Source: Pseudonocardia alaniniphila
Lineage (GTDB): Bacteria; Actinomycetota; Actinomycetes; Mycobacteriales; Pseudonocardiaceae
Direction of reading: 5' to 3'
DNA: 64,000 nt
NCBI RefSeq assembly: GCF_022524485.1
Contig: NZ_JAKXMK010000029.1
Location: forward strand, 62,001 to 126,000
The translations under genes were made by a program, and so were the position numbers. Within the stretch, counting starts at the first letter, position 1, and every line of letters starts with the position of its first letter. Below are positions 1 through 8,157 of this stretch, one piece after another. The notes below the pieces were generated by a model that saw only the letters and a list, made by a program, of their open reading frames with translations, made no database searches and had not been told where the DNA came from.

Positions 1-518
1 TCCCGTGGCGCACGCTCGCCGAGAACGTCGCCTTCGGCCTGCCGGACGGCTCCCCGCGGGGCTCGCGTCACAGCGAGGTGACCCACGCGCTCGACACCGT
101 CGGCCTCGGGTCGTTCGCCGGGTACCGCCCGCGGGCCGTCTCCGGCGGGATGGCGCAGCGCACGGCGCTCGCCCGTGCGCTGGTGCGGCGTCCCGGCGTG
201 TTGCTGCTCGACGAGCCGTTCGCGGCGCTCGATGCGCTCACCCGGCTGCGGATGCAGGATCTCGTCGACGACCTGCAGCGCACCACCGGCGCCACCGTGC
301 TGCTGGTCACCCACGACGTGGACGAGGCGCTGCAGCTGGCCGACCGGGTGGTGGTGCTGGCGCCGGGCGCCGACCGCGCGGCCGGCTCCGGGATCGCGCA
401 TCTGCTCGACGTGCCCGGCGCGCGCCCGCGTGACCGGGCCGATCCGGTGCTCGCCGCGCTCCGCGTGGAGCTGCTCGACCGTCTCGGGGTGCCCCGCCAG
501 AGACCCCTCCCCGCCTGA
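1..518 (+). CDS. ABC transporter ATP-binding protein (nitrate/sulfonate/taurine type), 5' truncated by the window edge
   Basis: This is the C-terminal part of an ABC ATPase, open from base 3 (first residues PWRTLAENVAFGL) to the TGA at 516-518. It shows the ABC signature SGGMAQRTALARAL, a Walker B segment VLLLDEPFAALDAL and the switch His in LLVTHDVDEAL. The Walker A segment lies outside the window. The DEPFAALD and THDVDEAL forms are typical of the SsuB/TauB/NrtD group, which energises import of sulfonates, taurine, nitrate or thiamine precursors. Twenty-four bases separate it from a lipoprotein SBP, and a permease follows, so the three form one importer operon. The substrate cannot be decided from sequence. 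Confidence 0.93.
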   Translation, partial: PWRTLAENVAFGLPDGSPRGSRHSEVTHALDTVGLGSFAGYRPRAVSGGMAQRTALARALVRRPGVLLLDEPFAALDALTRLRMQDLVDDLQRTTGATVLLVTHDVDEALQLADRVVVLAPGADRAAGSGIAHLLDVPGARPRDRADPVLAALRVELLDRLGVPRQRPLPA

Positions 519-542
519 CCCGCCTCCACCCAGGAGACACCG

Positions 543-1598
543 ATGCCCCGTGCCCCGATGCCCCGTGCCCTGCCCGCCCTCGCCCGCCTCGGGGTGCTCG
601 CCGTGCTCGTGGGGGTGCTCGCCGGCTGCGTCTCCGGTGAGAACTCCGACGGCTCCGTCGGCGCACCTGCCGCATCCGGGGTCCAGGTGCGACTCGACTA
701 CGCCTACTACAACCCCGAGAGCCTGGTGATCAAGGAACAGGGCTGGCTGGAGCAGGAGCTCGGCCCCGGCTCGGTGGAGTGGGTGCTGTCGCAGGGCAGC
801 AACAAGGCCAACGAGAACCTGCGGGCCGACGCGATCGACATCGGCTCCACGGCGGGCACCCCGGCGCTGCTCGCGAGGTCCAACGGCTCGCCGATCCGCG
901 CGATCGACGTGTTCAGCCGGCCGGAGTGGTCGGCGATCGTCGTCGCGAAGGACTCGCCGATCACCGAGCCCGCACAGCTGCGTGGGCAGAAGATCGCGGC
1001 GACCCAGGGCACCGACCCGTACTTCTTCCTGATGCAGACCCTCGCCGTGGCCGGGCTCTCCGCGTCGGACGTCGAGATCGTCAACCTGCAGCACTCGGAC
1101 GGGAAGCTCGCGCTCGAACGCGGTGACGTCGCCGCGTGGGCGGGCCTCGACCCGTTCATGGCCCAGACCGAGCTGGAGGCCGGGTCGCGGCTGATCTACC
1201 GCAACCTCGACTTCAACTCCTACGGCCTGCTGAACGCCAACGAGAAGTTCCTCCAGGAGAAGCCGCAGGTCGCCCAGACCGTCGTGACGGCATACGAGCG
1301 GGCCCGCGCATGGATCACGGAGAACCCTGACGCGGCTGTCCAGGCGCTCGTGACCGCAGCGAACATCAAGCCGGAGATCGCCCGCCAGCAGCTCTTGACG
1401 CGCACCGACCTCGCGATCGACCCGGTGCCCGGCGAGCCGCAGCACGCCGTCCTGTCTCGGCTGCTGCCGCTGCTCGTGGCCGAGGGGCTGGTGCGCTCGG
1501 AGCAGGAGGCGACCGCCGCGCTCGCATCCCTGTTCGAGCCGCGCTTCGCCGAGCAGGCGAAGGGCACCTCGTCCGCCGGTGGAGCGGCCGGCTCGTGA
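543..1598 (+). CDS. ABC transporter substrate-binding lipoprotein (NMT1/SsuA-like)
   Basis: A 351-aa exported lipoprotein, the expected binding component of the flanking importer. A hydrophobic N-terminus ends in lipobox LAGC with Cys29 as lipidation site. The mature part has the NMT1/SsuA look: a YYNPESLVIKEQGW segment near the start, then GSTAGTPALLARSNGSP and GQKIAATQGTDPYFFLM, typical of proteins binding aliphatic sulfonates, nitrate or pyrimidine-like ligands. The ATG at 543 follows CAGGAGACACCG, a good ribosome site; a second in-frame ATG lies five codons on. The stop overlaps the permease start (GTGA, 1595-1598), implying coupled translation. Confidence 0.93.
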   Translation: MPRAPMPRALPALARLGVLAVLVGVLAGCVSGENSDGSVGAPAASGVQVRLDYAYYNPESLVIKEQGWLEQELGPGSVEWVLSQGSNKANENLRADAIDIGSTAGTPALLARSNGSPIRAIDVFSRPEWSAIVVAKDSPITEPAQLRGQKIAATQGTDPYFFLMQTLAVAGLSASDVEIVNLQHSDGKLALERGDVAAWAGLDPFMAQTELEAGSRLIYRNLDFNSYGLLNANEKFLQEKPQVAQTVVTAYERARAWITENPDAAVQALVTAANIKPEIARQQLLTRTDLAIDPVPGEPQHAVLSRLLPLLVAEGLVRSEQEATAALASLFEPRFAEQAKGTSSAGGAAGS

Positions 1599-2437
1599 CG
1601 CTCACCGACCCCGACACCGCGGCACCTGCGCCGAGCACCCCGCGGGCCCCTGGCGATTCGGCTCCCCGATGGGGGCGCCGTGCCAGGGGAGCGGCGGGCT
1701 CGATCGTGCTCGGAGCGCTCGTCCCGGTGCTCTTCGTGCTGGTGTGGCAGATCCTCGCGACATCGGGGGAGTTCTCGCCGTCCCAGCTGCCCACCCCGGG
1801 CGCGGTGCTGGCGGCGCTCGTGGAGCTGGTGACACGCGGGGAGCTCTGGCAGCACATCGCGATCAGCACCCAGCGGGTGCTCCTCGGCTTCGCCGCGGGT
1901 GCCGGATTCGGGCTCGTGCTCGGCGGTGTGGTCGGGCTCTCCCGCCCGGTCCGGGCGCTGTTGGCGCCCTCGATCCAGGCGCTGCGGGCAGTGCCGTCGC
2001 TGGCCTGGGTGCCGTTGTTGCTGCTCTGGCTGGGAATCGGCGAGACCCCGAAGATCGTGCTCGTCGCGATCGGCGCGTTCTTCCCGGTCTACACCACCGT
2101 GTCGGCCGCGCTGGCTCACGTCGACCGCCACCTCGTCGAGGTGGGCCGCGCCTACGGACGCTCCGGCGTGCGGCTGTTCCTGCAGGTCCAGCTGCCGGCG
2201 ATCGCCCCGGCCGCGCTGTCGGGGCTGCGCCTCGGCCTGGCCCAGGGATGGCTGTTCCTGGTGGCGGCGGAGCTGATCGCGTCCTCGATCGGGCTCGGGT
2301 TCCTCCTGATCGACAGCCAGAACACCGGCCGCACCGACATCCTGCTCCTCGCGATCGTGCTGCTCGCGGTGATCGGGAAGGTGACCGACGGGTTGCTCGG
2401 CCTCGCCGAGCGCCGGCTGTTGCGCCGCTGGAGCTGA
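1595..2437 (+). CDS. ABC transporter permease (SsuC/TauC-like)
   Basis: A 280-aa inner-membrane permease with about six hydrophobic segments, starting at the GTG of the GTGA overlap with the SBP gene. The cytoplasmic EAA loop is visible in its central half (EVGRAYGRSGVRLF followed by QVQLPAIAPAALSGLRLGL), which docks onto the ATPase. The alternation RAVPSLAWVPLLLLWLGIG is characteristic of the nitrate/sulfonate/taurine permease group. It completes the importer begun at base 1. The family is clear; the transported compound is not. Confidence 0.94.
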   Translation: MTLTDPDTAAPAPSTPRAPGDSAPRWGRRARGAAGSIVLGALVPVLFVLVWQILATSGEFSPSQLPTPGAVLAALVELVTRGELWQHIAISTQRVLLGFAAGAGFGLVLGGVVGLSRPVRALLAPSIQALRAVPSLAWVPLLLLWLGIGETPKIVLVAIGAFFPVYTTVSAALAHVDRHLVEVGRAYGRSGVRLFLQVQLPAIAPAALSGLRLGLAQGWLFLVAAELIASSIGLGFLLIDSQNTGRTDILLLAIVLLAVIGKVTDGLLGLAERRLLRRWS

Positions 2438-2484
2438 GCGCGTCGAGGCATCCGGCTCGCTCACCACGGATCTACGGTGAGGGG

Positions 2485-3372
2485 ATGCAGCCCACGGAAA
2501 TGCGGCGCAGCACTGCCGTCGACGGATTCCGGCTGGCCTATGACGATCACCGTCCGGACGGATCTCCCGAGATCGCCGCCGCCGTGCTCCTGCACGGGTG
2601 GCCGGGGGACCGGCGCGACTTCCGTGAGGTGGTGCCGCTGCTGGCGGGCCGGTGCCGGGTCGTCGTTCCCGATCTGCGCGGCTTCGGCGAGTCCGAGATG
2701 CCGCAGGGCACCTCCCCTGCCGACTACGCGGCGGTCGCGCAGGCGCGCAGCGTCCTGGGTCTGATCGAGGAGTTGCAGCTGGGGCCCGCCGTCATCGCCG
2801 GCTACGACGTCGGCTCGCGAATCGCGCAGGGCGCCGCGCGGGCACGCCCCGATCTCGTACGGGCGCTCGTCGTCTCGCCGCCACTGCCGGGCGCGGGTGA
2901 CCGGGTGCTCTCGCCCGACGCACAGCGCGAGTTCTGGTACCAGGCGTTCCACCGCCTCGAGCTCGCCGAGCAACTGTTGGACGGGAACCGGGCGGCAGTG
3001 CGTTCGTACCTGGAGCATCTCTGGACGCACTGGTCCGGGCCGGACTACGTGCCCGCCCCCGCCGAGCTGGACCGGCTGGCCGACGTCTACGCACGTCCGG
3101 GCGCCTTCGTCGCCTCGATCAACTGGTACCGCTCCGGGTCGGGAACCGTGGCGATGTCACTCGCCGAGCGTCCACCCGCGCCGTCCGAGCGCATCGCGGT
3201 GCCCACGACCGTGCTGTGGCAGGAGCATGACCCGCTCTTCCCGCGCGCGTGGTCCGACCGGCTCGACGACTACTTCGCCGACGTGCAGGTGCGGTCGCTC
3301 GACGGCGTCGGGCACTTCACACCGTTGGAGGCGCCGGGCGAGTTCGCCGACGCGGTCCTGGAACGGATCTGA
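2485..3372 (+). CDS. Alpha/beta hydrolase of the haloacetate dehalogenase/epoxide hydrolase group
   Basis: A 295-aa alpha/beta hydrolase. HGWPG (residues 37-41) is the oxyanion-hole segment and RGFGES lies at 65-70. The nucleophile elbow reads GYDVG with Asp108, not Ser, as in epoxide hydrolases and haloalkane/haloacetate dehalogenases. A late His in GVGHFTPLEAP completes the triad with an acid near EHDPLF. The ATG at 2485 is preceded by GGTGAGGGG. The upstream reading frame through the permease gene is a shadow and is not included. It lies 47 bp after the transporter operon, so it may process the imported compound; this is inference. Epoxide or haloacid substrate is undetermined. Confidence 0.88.
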   Translation: MQPTEMRRSTAVDGFRLAYDDHRPDGSPEIAAAVLLHGWPGDRRDFREVVPLLAGRCRVVVPDLRGFGESEMPQGTSPADYAAVAQARSVLGLIEELQLGPAVIAGYDVGSRIAQGAARARPDLVRALVVSPPLPGAGDRVLSPDAQREFWYQAFHRLELAEQLLDGNRAAVRSYLEHLWTHWSGPDYVPAPAELDRLADVYARPGAFVASINWYRSGSGTVAMSLAERPPAPSERIAVPTTVLWQEHDPLFPRAWSDRLDDYFADVQVRSLDGVGHFTPLEAPGEFADAVLERI

Positions 3373-3390
3373 CGCAGGAGCGTGGCACCG

Positions 3391-3423
3391 GCTGACGCCG
3401 CCCGTGCTGGGGCGGCCATCAGC
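3391..3423. terminator. Hairpin between convergent genes
   Basis: Inverted arms GCTGA/TCAGC enclose a perfect inner stem GCCGCCC (3397-3403) / GGGCGGC (3410-3416). It sits in the 87-bp gap between the converging hydrolase and Clp-N genes, so it could stop transcription from both sides. There is no strong T-run, as is usual in GC-rich actinomycetes. Confidence 0.5.
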
Positions 3424-3459
3424 GCGATCGTGCCCGACGCGCTTCCTGCCCGGCGACGG

Positions 3460-4212
3460 TCAGGGTCGGTCGCCGACGCCGACATGGCGTTCCAGGGCGG
3501 TGAGCCTCTCGGCGAGCGGCGCGAGCTCGCGGCGCACGGCTGCGGCGACGAGCCCTTCGGCGGCCGCGGGGGTCGCCACGGTCTGGGCACGGAGGTGGAC
3601 GTAGCCCGCGAGGGCCGCGACGACCGCGCGCCGGAGCGTCTTGTGTTCCGCTCCCTGCGCGCGCAGCGCCCGTCCGGCGATCCCCTCGGTCTCCGCCGCC
3701 AGCCCGAGGAGGAGGTGCTCGCATCCGATGTAGTTGTGGTCGAGGGAGATCGCCTCCGTGACGGCCGCCTGCAATGCGGAAGAGGCCGGGGCGCTGAACC
3801 GCCGGACGCCGTCGGCGGCATCGCCCGACAGCGGTTCGGGCGTGGATCGCGAGCCGAGGGAGCGCGTGAGCTGGTCGACGTCCACGTCGGCGGCGCGCAG
3901 TACGTGGAGGGCCAGATTGGTGCCCTCGGACAGGATCCCGCCCAGGATGTGCCCGGTGTCGAGGGCGGGCGCAGCGTCGGCCTGGACCTGCTCGATCGCG
4001 AGCGTGAGTGCCTGGCGCGTTCGTGGCGTGAGCGCGGTCAGCCGGTCGAGCGCGGCCTCGGGGGCCAGCTCGCCGGCAACGGCCGCACGCACGTCGGCAA
4101 CGCGGCGGACCGCCTCCTCCAGCGATCGCTGGCAGATCGCGGAGACGGGGATCCCCGCCTCCTTCACGGCATCGGCCAGGTCGTCGGGCAGGTACACGTT
4201 GATCTTGGGCAT
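3460..4212 (-). CDS. Clp N-terminal domain protein with ribbon-helix-helix-like N-terminus
   Basis: A 250-aa protein without an AAA+ module. Residues 1-40 (MPKINVYLPDDLADAVKEAG, then VSAICQRSLEEAVRRV) look like a ribbon-helix-helix DNA-binding segment. Two Clp-N repeats follow: one around LTPRTRQALTLAIEQV with DTGHILGGIL, one around FSAPASSALQAAVTEA with GCEHLLLGLA. Clp-N repeats normally recruit substrates or adaptors to Clp ATPases; here they are coupled to a putative DNA-binding head, suggesting a small regulator, possibly responsive to protein stress. The ATG is preceded by GGGCGGAGGTGGCCGACA. A large inverted repeat covers its own promoter region, which fits autoregulation (inference). 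A minus-strand open frame extends beyond it but has shadow composition. Confidence 0.85.
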   Translation of the reverse strand: MPKINVYLPDDLADAVKEAGIPVSAICQRSLEEAVRRVADVRAAVAGELAPEAALDRLTALTPRTRQALTLAIEQVQADAAPALDTGHILGGILSEGTNLALHVLRAADVDVDQLTRSLGSRSTPEPLSGDAADGVRRFSAPASSALQAAVTEAISLDHNYIGCEHLLLGLAAETEGIAGRALRAQGAEHKTLRRAVVAALAGYVHLRAQTVATPAAAEGLVAAAVRRELAPLAERLTALERHVGVGDRP

Positions 4213-4233
4213 TGTCGGCCACCTCCGCCCGAG

Positions 4234-4273
4234 ACTATACCCCCAATTTATGACCCCAAGAAGGGGGTATAGT
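4234..4273. promoter_or_regulatory. Inverted repeat overlapping the Clp-N/RHH gene promoter
   Basis: Perfect 11-bp arms ACTATACCCCC (4234-4244) and GGGGGTATAGT (4263-4273) are separated by 18 bp. On the minus strand the left arm supplies TATAGT as a plausible -10, with TTCTTG 17 bp upstream as a weak -35, so a protein bound here would block transcription of the gene starting at 4212. It also follows the stop of the upstream GMC gene, so a terminator role is an alternative. Confidence 0.6.
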
Positions 4274-4293
4274 CGCGCGACGGCGAAGCCGGT

Positions 4294-5832
4294 CTAGGGA
4301 GCCTGGTCGGGGCTTCTGCCGAGGATGAGGTCGGCCGCCTTCTCGCCGATCATGATCGACGGTGCATTGGTGTTCCCGGACGGCACGGCCGGCATCACCG
4401 ACGCGTCCGCGACCCGCAGGTTCTGCAGCCCGTGCACGCGCAGATCCGGGTCGACGACCGAGAGCGAATCCTGGCCCATCCGGCACGTGCCGCACTGATG
4501 GTGATAGGTGGAGACGGTGCGACGCACGAACTCGCGCAGGTCGTCGCGGGTCTTCGCGTCGGGGCCCGGCGCCACCTCCGTCTTGAGCCAGTCCTTGAAC
4601 GCGTCGGCGCGGCCGATCTCCCGGCAGATCTCCAGTGCGTCGACCATCCGCTCCAGGTCGTGCGGCTCGCCGAACATGTTGGGGTCCACCAGCGCCGGGC
4701 TGTCCGGGTCGGCGGAGGCCAGTCGGAGCGTGCCGCGGGACAGCGGCCGGACCATGCCGGGCGCGATCGTGTATCCGTGTTCGGGCACCGGATATCCGTC
4801 CGCCGGGTAGGCGAGGTGGAGGAACAGTGGCTGCAGATCGGGTGCGACGAGCCGTGGGTCGCTCTTCCACAGCAGGCTGCTCTCCATGCTGCTGTACCGC
4901 CCCGCCGGCATGGGCTGCTTCGACTCGTAGAGGTTCGAGGCGAGGGTGTGGTCGTGCAGGTTCTCCCCGACGCCGGGCAGATCGTGTCTGACCTCGACAC
5001 CGACCTCGCGCAAATGGTCCGCCGGCCCGACTCCGGACAGCATCAGCACTTTCGGTGATCCCATCACGCCGGCGCTGAGCACCACCTCGCCGGATGCGTA
5101 GGCCTGACGCATCGCACCGTCGACGCTGTATTCGAGGCCGACGGCGCGCGTGTCGTCGAACAGCACCCGATGCGCCCGGGCGTTCGCTGTCACTTGCAGT
5201 GAGGGCATCGCGCGCACCGGTTCCACGAATGACACCCACGCGCTCGCCCGCTTCCCGTCGCGGATGGTGAAGTGGTGATACCCGACGCCCAGCGGTTGCT
5301 CGCCGTTGAAGTCGTCGGTGAGTGGGAACCCGAGTGACGTTCCGGCCTCGACGAACGCCGTGGACGTCGGGTGTGGGTCGGCGACCCGGCTGACGTGCAG
5401 CGGGCCTCCGCTGTGGTGCCACGGTCCCGGCCCGTCCTCGTGGTCCTCCGACCGGAGGAAGTACGGAAGAACCGAATCCCAGTCCCATCCGGTAGCGCCT
5501 TCATAAGCCCACGTGTCGTAGTCGCTGCGGACACCGCGGATGTAGATCATGCCGTTGAGGGAACTGGATCCGCCGACGATCCGGCCCCGGGGAAAATGCA
5601 ACGAACGGTCGTTGATGTGCGTCTGCGGCGTGGTCGTCACCGCCCAGTCGAACTCGCTGTGGAAAAGAGCGGGCCAGCTGGCCGGATTGGTCACCAACGG
5701 GCTCTGGACGTCCGGCCCGGCTTCGATGACGTGGACCGAGTGGCCGTGGTCGAGCAGTCTCCGGACGATCACGCTTCCCGATGAGCCTGCGCCCACCACG
5801 ACGTAATCATGCTCGGCGCGTGCAATGACCAT
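4294..5832 (-). CDS. GMC-family FAD oxidoreductase (choline dehydrogenase/alcohol oxidase-like)
   Basis: A 512-aa flavoprotein. The FAD dinucleotide motif GAGSSGSV starts at residue 14, the GMC signatures RGRIVGGSSSLNGMIYIRG and SAGVMGSPKVLMLSGVGP are present, and the C-terminal catalytic segment is HHQCGTCRMG with NTNAPSIMIGEKAADLI, giving the His-Asn pair that oxidises an alcohol. The ATG at 5832 is chosen because AAGGAGCACG precedes it; an upstream in-frame extension lacks a ribosome site and the family motif begins right after this start. A palindrome at 5941-5961 marks its promoter. Substrate is unknown; it may work with the upstream SDR. A second GMC gene is at 27722-29239. Confidence 0.93.
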   Translation of the reverse strand: MVIARAEHDYVVVGAGSSGSVIVRRLLDHGHSVHVIEAGPDVQSPLVTNPASWPALFHSEFDWAVTTTPQTHINDRSLHFPRGRIVGGSSSLNGMIYIRGVRSDYDTWAYEGATGWDWDSVLPYFLRSEDHEDGPGPWHHSGGPLHVSRVADPHPTSTAFVEAGTSLGFPLTDDFNGEQPLGVGYHHFTIRDGKRASAWVSFVEPVRAMPSLQVTANARAHRVLFDDTRAVGLEYSVDGAMRQAYASGEVVLSAGVMGSPKVLMLSGVGPADHLREVGVEVRHDLPGVGENLHDHTLASNLYESKQPMPAGRYSSMESSLLWKSDPRLVAPDLQPLFLHLAYPADGYPVPEHGYTIAPGMVRPLSRGTLRLASADPDSPALVDPNMFGEPHDLERMVDALEICREIGRADAFKDWLKTEVAPGPDAKTRDDLREFVRRTVSTYHHQCGTCRMGQDSLSVVDPDLRVHGLQNLRVADASVMPAVPSGNTNAPSIMIGEKAADLILGRSPDQAP

Positions 5833-5940
5833 CGTGCTCCTTGTCTCCCGCGACCGTTCCGGTCGTCGGCGGATCACCCCCGCGCCTTGCGGCATGGTTG
5901 TGCAGGGAGGTGTCGCTGATGGCGGATCGACCGAATTATG

Positions 5941-5961
5941 AACTAAACGACTAGTTTAGTT
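5941..5961. promoter_or_regulatory. Palindromic TetR-type operator upstream of the GMC gene
   Basis: Perfect 8-bp arms AACTAAAC (5941-5948) and GTTTAGTT (5954-5961) flank a 5-bp centre. This AT-rich ACTAAAC-N5-GTTTAGT form resembles operators of TetR-family repressors of SDR and oxidoreductase genes in actinomycetes. On the minus strand CATAAT directly follows, a good -10. No TetR gene is adjacent, so the cognate repressor must lie elsewhere. Confidence 0.6.
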
Positions 5962-6036
5962 TAGCTGCCGCGAGATGGAGCTTGTGAAAGAGCTGGGGCG
6001 GAGGTCGTCGCGTGGCTGGTCGGGAGCGTCGAACGG

Positions 6037-6747
6037 CTATCGCGTTGTGATACCGACCGGGTCGATGCCCTGCACCGTGTGGGACAGAGCCGCCTTGACG
6101 CTCCGCGTGGTCTCGTCGGTGAGAACCTCGGGCTGGTCGTGGAGGATCGCCTGCATCGTCTGCTCGGCCACCGACTCCGCCGAGATCTTGGGTGCGTCGA
6201 TGTGGGACACGAGCTCGGTGTCGACATACCCGGCGTGCACTCCCACTACGAGCGTTCCCTGCTCCCGCAGTCCCGTGCGCAGCGCGTTCGTGAGTGCCCA
6301 CTCGGCGGACTTCGACGCCGTGTATCCCAGCGTCTCGACGCGGGCGCGCCACGACGCGACGGACAGCATGTTCACCAGTGCGCCGCCCCCGTTGCGGGCG
6401 AGCACGGGTGCGAAGGCTCGGGCGAGGGACCAGGTGCCCAGGTAGTTCACTTCCATCTCTCGCCGAGCCCCGTCCAGCGCGCCCTCGAACAGTCCGGTCC
6501 CGCTCGCGGTCCCGGCGTTGTTGATCACGATGAGGGCGTCGCCCACGCGCTCGGCGGCCGCTGCCACCTGGTCGGGATCGGTGATGTCCAGGGCGAGCGG
6601 AACGAGTCGTGGATCCGCGACGGTGGAGGGGTCGCGGACGCCTGCATAGACGGTCGCTGCACCGTGGTCCAGCAAAGCCTGTGCGAACGCCAGGCCGATC
6701 CCGCGGTTGGCTCCGGTCACCAGCGCTGTTGCACCTTCGATACGCAT
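6037..6747 (-). CDS. SDR family NAD(P)-dependent oxidoreductase
   Basis: A 236-aa classical short-chain dehydrogenase. The cofactor motif TGANRGIG lies at about residues 9-16, NNAG follows in the middle, and the catalytic Ser-Tyr-Lys set is seen in SVASWRARVETLGYTASK. ATG 6747 is preceded by GTGGAGCGTCAG; a GTG 12 bases further upstream is possible. The lack of an acidic residue after beta-2 (GVRDPSTV) leans to NADP(H) (weak inference). It runs towards the GMC gene with a 204-bp gap that contains a separate promoter-operator, so the two need not be one transcript. The product may reduce or oxidise the same carbonyl/alcohol class. Confidence 0.92.
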   Translation of the reverse strand: MRIEGATALVTGANRGIGLAFAQALLDHGAATVYAGVRDPSTVADPRLVPLALDITDPDQVAAAAERVGDALIVINNAGTASGTGLFEGALDGARREMEVNYLGTWSLARAFAPVLARNGGGALVNMLSVASWRARVETLGYTASKSAEWALTNALRTGLREQGTLVVGVHAGYVDTELVSHIDAPKISAESVAEQTMQAILHDQPEVLTDETTRSVKAALSHTVQGIDPVGITTR

Positions 6748-6781
6748 CTGACGCTCCACTTCTCCCGATCGGTGTCGGCCT

Positions 6782-6806
6782 TCTGAGTACTGCTTTTAAA
6801 CTCAGA
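6782..6806. promoter_or_regulatory. Inverted repeat between the divergent SDR and SRPBCC genes
   Basis: Arms TCTGAGT (6782-6788) and ACTCAGA (6800-6806) surround an 11-bp AT-rich centre in the intergenic region between divergently transcribed genes. It is a candidate operator for either promoter. No adjacent regulator is evident. Confidence 0.45.
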
Positions 6807-6883
6807 CGACATGCCAGGCCTTCCCGGCCGGCGTGACTGTGACGAGAACGACGGAGGACGCCCGGCCCTTAGGGTCGTCGGCC

Positions 6884-7363
6884 ATGTACTCGACGCAGGT
6901 CTCCCGCCACGTGAAGGCGCCTCGATCAGCTGTCTATCGGGCACTCCTGGATGCCGACGCGATCGCGAGATGGCGTGTCCCGGCCGGGATGAGCAGTCAG
7001 GTCCACGAGTTCGATGCCCGTGAAGGTGGCACCTTCCGTGTGTCGCTCACCTACGACGTGCCGAGCGGGACCGGCAAGTCGGACTCGAACACCGACACCT
7101 ATCACGGGCACTTCGCCAGGCTCGTGCCGGACGAGCAGGTGGTCGAGGTGTTCGAGTTCGAGGCGGTGGATCCCGCACTCGGCGGGACCATGACGATGAC
7201 GACCAGCCTCCGCGACGTCGACGGCGGCACGGAGGTCCTCATCGTGCACGAGGGGATTCCGGACAGCGTGCCTGCCGCCGACAACGAGACGGGAACGCGG
7301 ATGGCGCTGGACAACCTCGCGGCGCTCGTCGAGGAGAGGGAGGCGATGCCACGAGGGCGTTGA
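6884..7363 (+). CDS. SRPBCC/AHSA1-domain protein
   Basis: A 159-aa START-like hydrophobic-cavity protein. The opening strand TQVSRHVKAPRSAVYRALLD with the following AIARWRVPAGM is the standard start of activator-of-Hsp90-type (AHSA1) or polyketide cyclase-like SRPBCC proteins, and the end MALDNLAALVEE is the long C-terminal helix. I chose the ATG at 6884 because the domain starts there; a GTG at 6833 would add 17 unremarkable residues. It is divergent from the SDR gene and convergent with the cache-domain gene. Ligand and role are unknown. Confidence 0.85.
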   Translation: MYSTQVSRHVKAPRSAVYRALLDADAIARWRVPAGMSSQVHEFDAREGGTFRVSLTYDVPSGTGKSDSNTDTYHGHFARLVPDEQVVEVFEFEAVDPALGGTMTMTTSLRDVDGGTEVLIVHEGIPDSVPAADNETGTRMALDNLAALVEEREAMPRGR

Positions 7364-7404
7364 GTTACCCCGGCGAGTTCCCCCGGCCCTGACGCGCCGA
7401 CGGC

Positions 7405-8157
7405 TCAGCCAGGGAAGACCACGACCTGCCACGGCGGATCGGCCAGCGTCACCGTCCGGGCCCGGTCCGCATCCTGCATGGCGCCGGGGGTTGCGAGCGA
7501 TCCCGCCAACCATCGCGCCGACGTCGACAGCACCACGCGGTGCTCGGGATTGACCACCACGACGTCGACAGCGAGATCACACAGCTCCCTCAGCACCAGC
7601 GTCTCGAAGCGCGCCACCGGGATGTCCGCACCCGCGACGCCGACGAACTCCCCGTCGGCGACGACGGGCACGGTGAGCGTCAGCAGGTACCGGTCCGTGC
7701 CGTGCACGTCGACGTACGGGCCGACGACGTGCCGGTGGCCGGTCCGGCGCGGCACGACGAACCACTCCGCCGCGGCGTAGTCGTAGAAGCCGACGCTGTG
7801 GGGGTTGAGGTCGACCTCGAGCTGTCTCGGGTCGCCCCGCTCCGGCTCGCACTGCCACCACTCCAGGCGCAGCGGCTGATCGGCGAGGAAGCCCGGCGCG
7901 ACGATCACACCCAATCCGACCGCGATCTCACGCTTTTCGTGGAGCAGGTCCACCAGCGTCTCGCGCATCGCGGTGACGTCGCAGTCGGCCATCGGCTCGC
8001 CGCGCTGCCGCGCCGTGCGGTGAGCGTCGAGCACGCTGTCCCGTACCGTCGCCACGGAATGGAAGACACGCTCGACGACGGTGCCGATCAACGCCGCCGC
8101 CTGCCGGGCCGCGGCGTCGTCCACGCGGTCGGACGTGCTCACCTGATGCTCACTCAT
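7405..8157 (-). CDS. Cache-domain (PDC-like) sensory protein
   Basis: A 250-aa soluble protein without signal peptide or membrane segment. The middle part (FYDYAAAEWFVVPRRTG, VVGPYVDVHGTDRYLLTLTV, then GVAGADIPVARFE) matches the PAS-like ligand-binding Cache fold seen in extracellular sensors, here apparently cytoplasmic. Its ATG at 8157 shares a base with the GntR stop (TGATG), so it is coupled to the regulator gene. Pairing of a GntR regulator with a free Cache protein suggests it senses a small carboxylate or amine and modulates the regulator or the divergent operon (inference). Confidence 0.78.
   Translation of the reverse strand: MSEHQVSTSDRVDDAAARQAAALIGTVVERVFHSVATVRDSVLDAHRTARQRGEPMADCDVTAMRETLVDLLHEKREIAVGLGVIVAPGFLADQPLRLEWWQCEPERGDPRQLEVDLNPHSVGFYDYAAAEWFVVPRRTGHRHVVGPYVDVHGTDRYLLTLTVPVVADGEFVGVAGADIPVARFETLVLRELCDLAVDVVVVNPEHRVVLSTSARWLAGSLATPGAMQDADRARTVTLADPPWQVVVFPG

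Noticed and set aside
1220..2467. 415-aa minus-strand open frame
   Set aside because: Antisense to the SBP and permease genes; Gln/Arg/His-rich mirror composition.
4234..4273. CsoR-type copper operator
   Set aside because: The ATACCCCC arms recall CsoR sites, but those have the arms nearly adjacent; here they are 18 bp apart and no copper gene is nearby.
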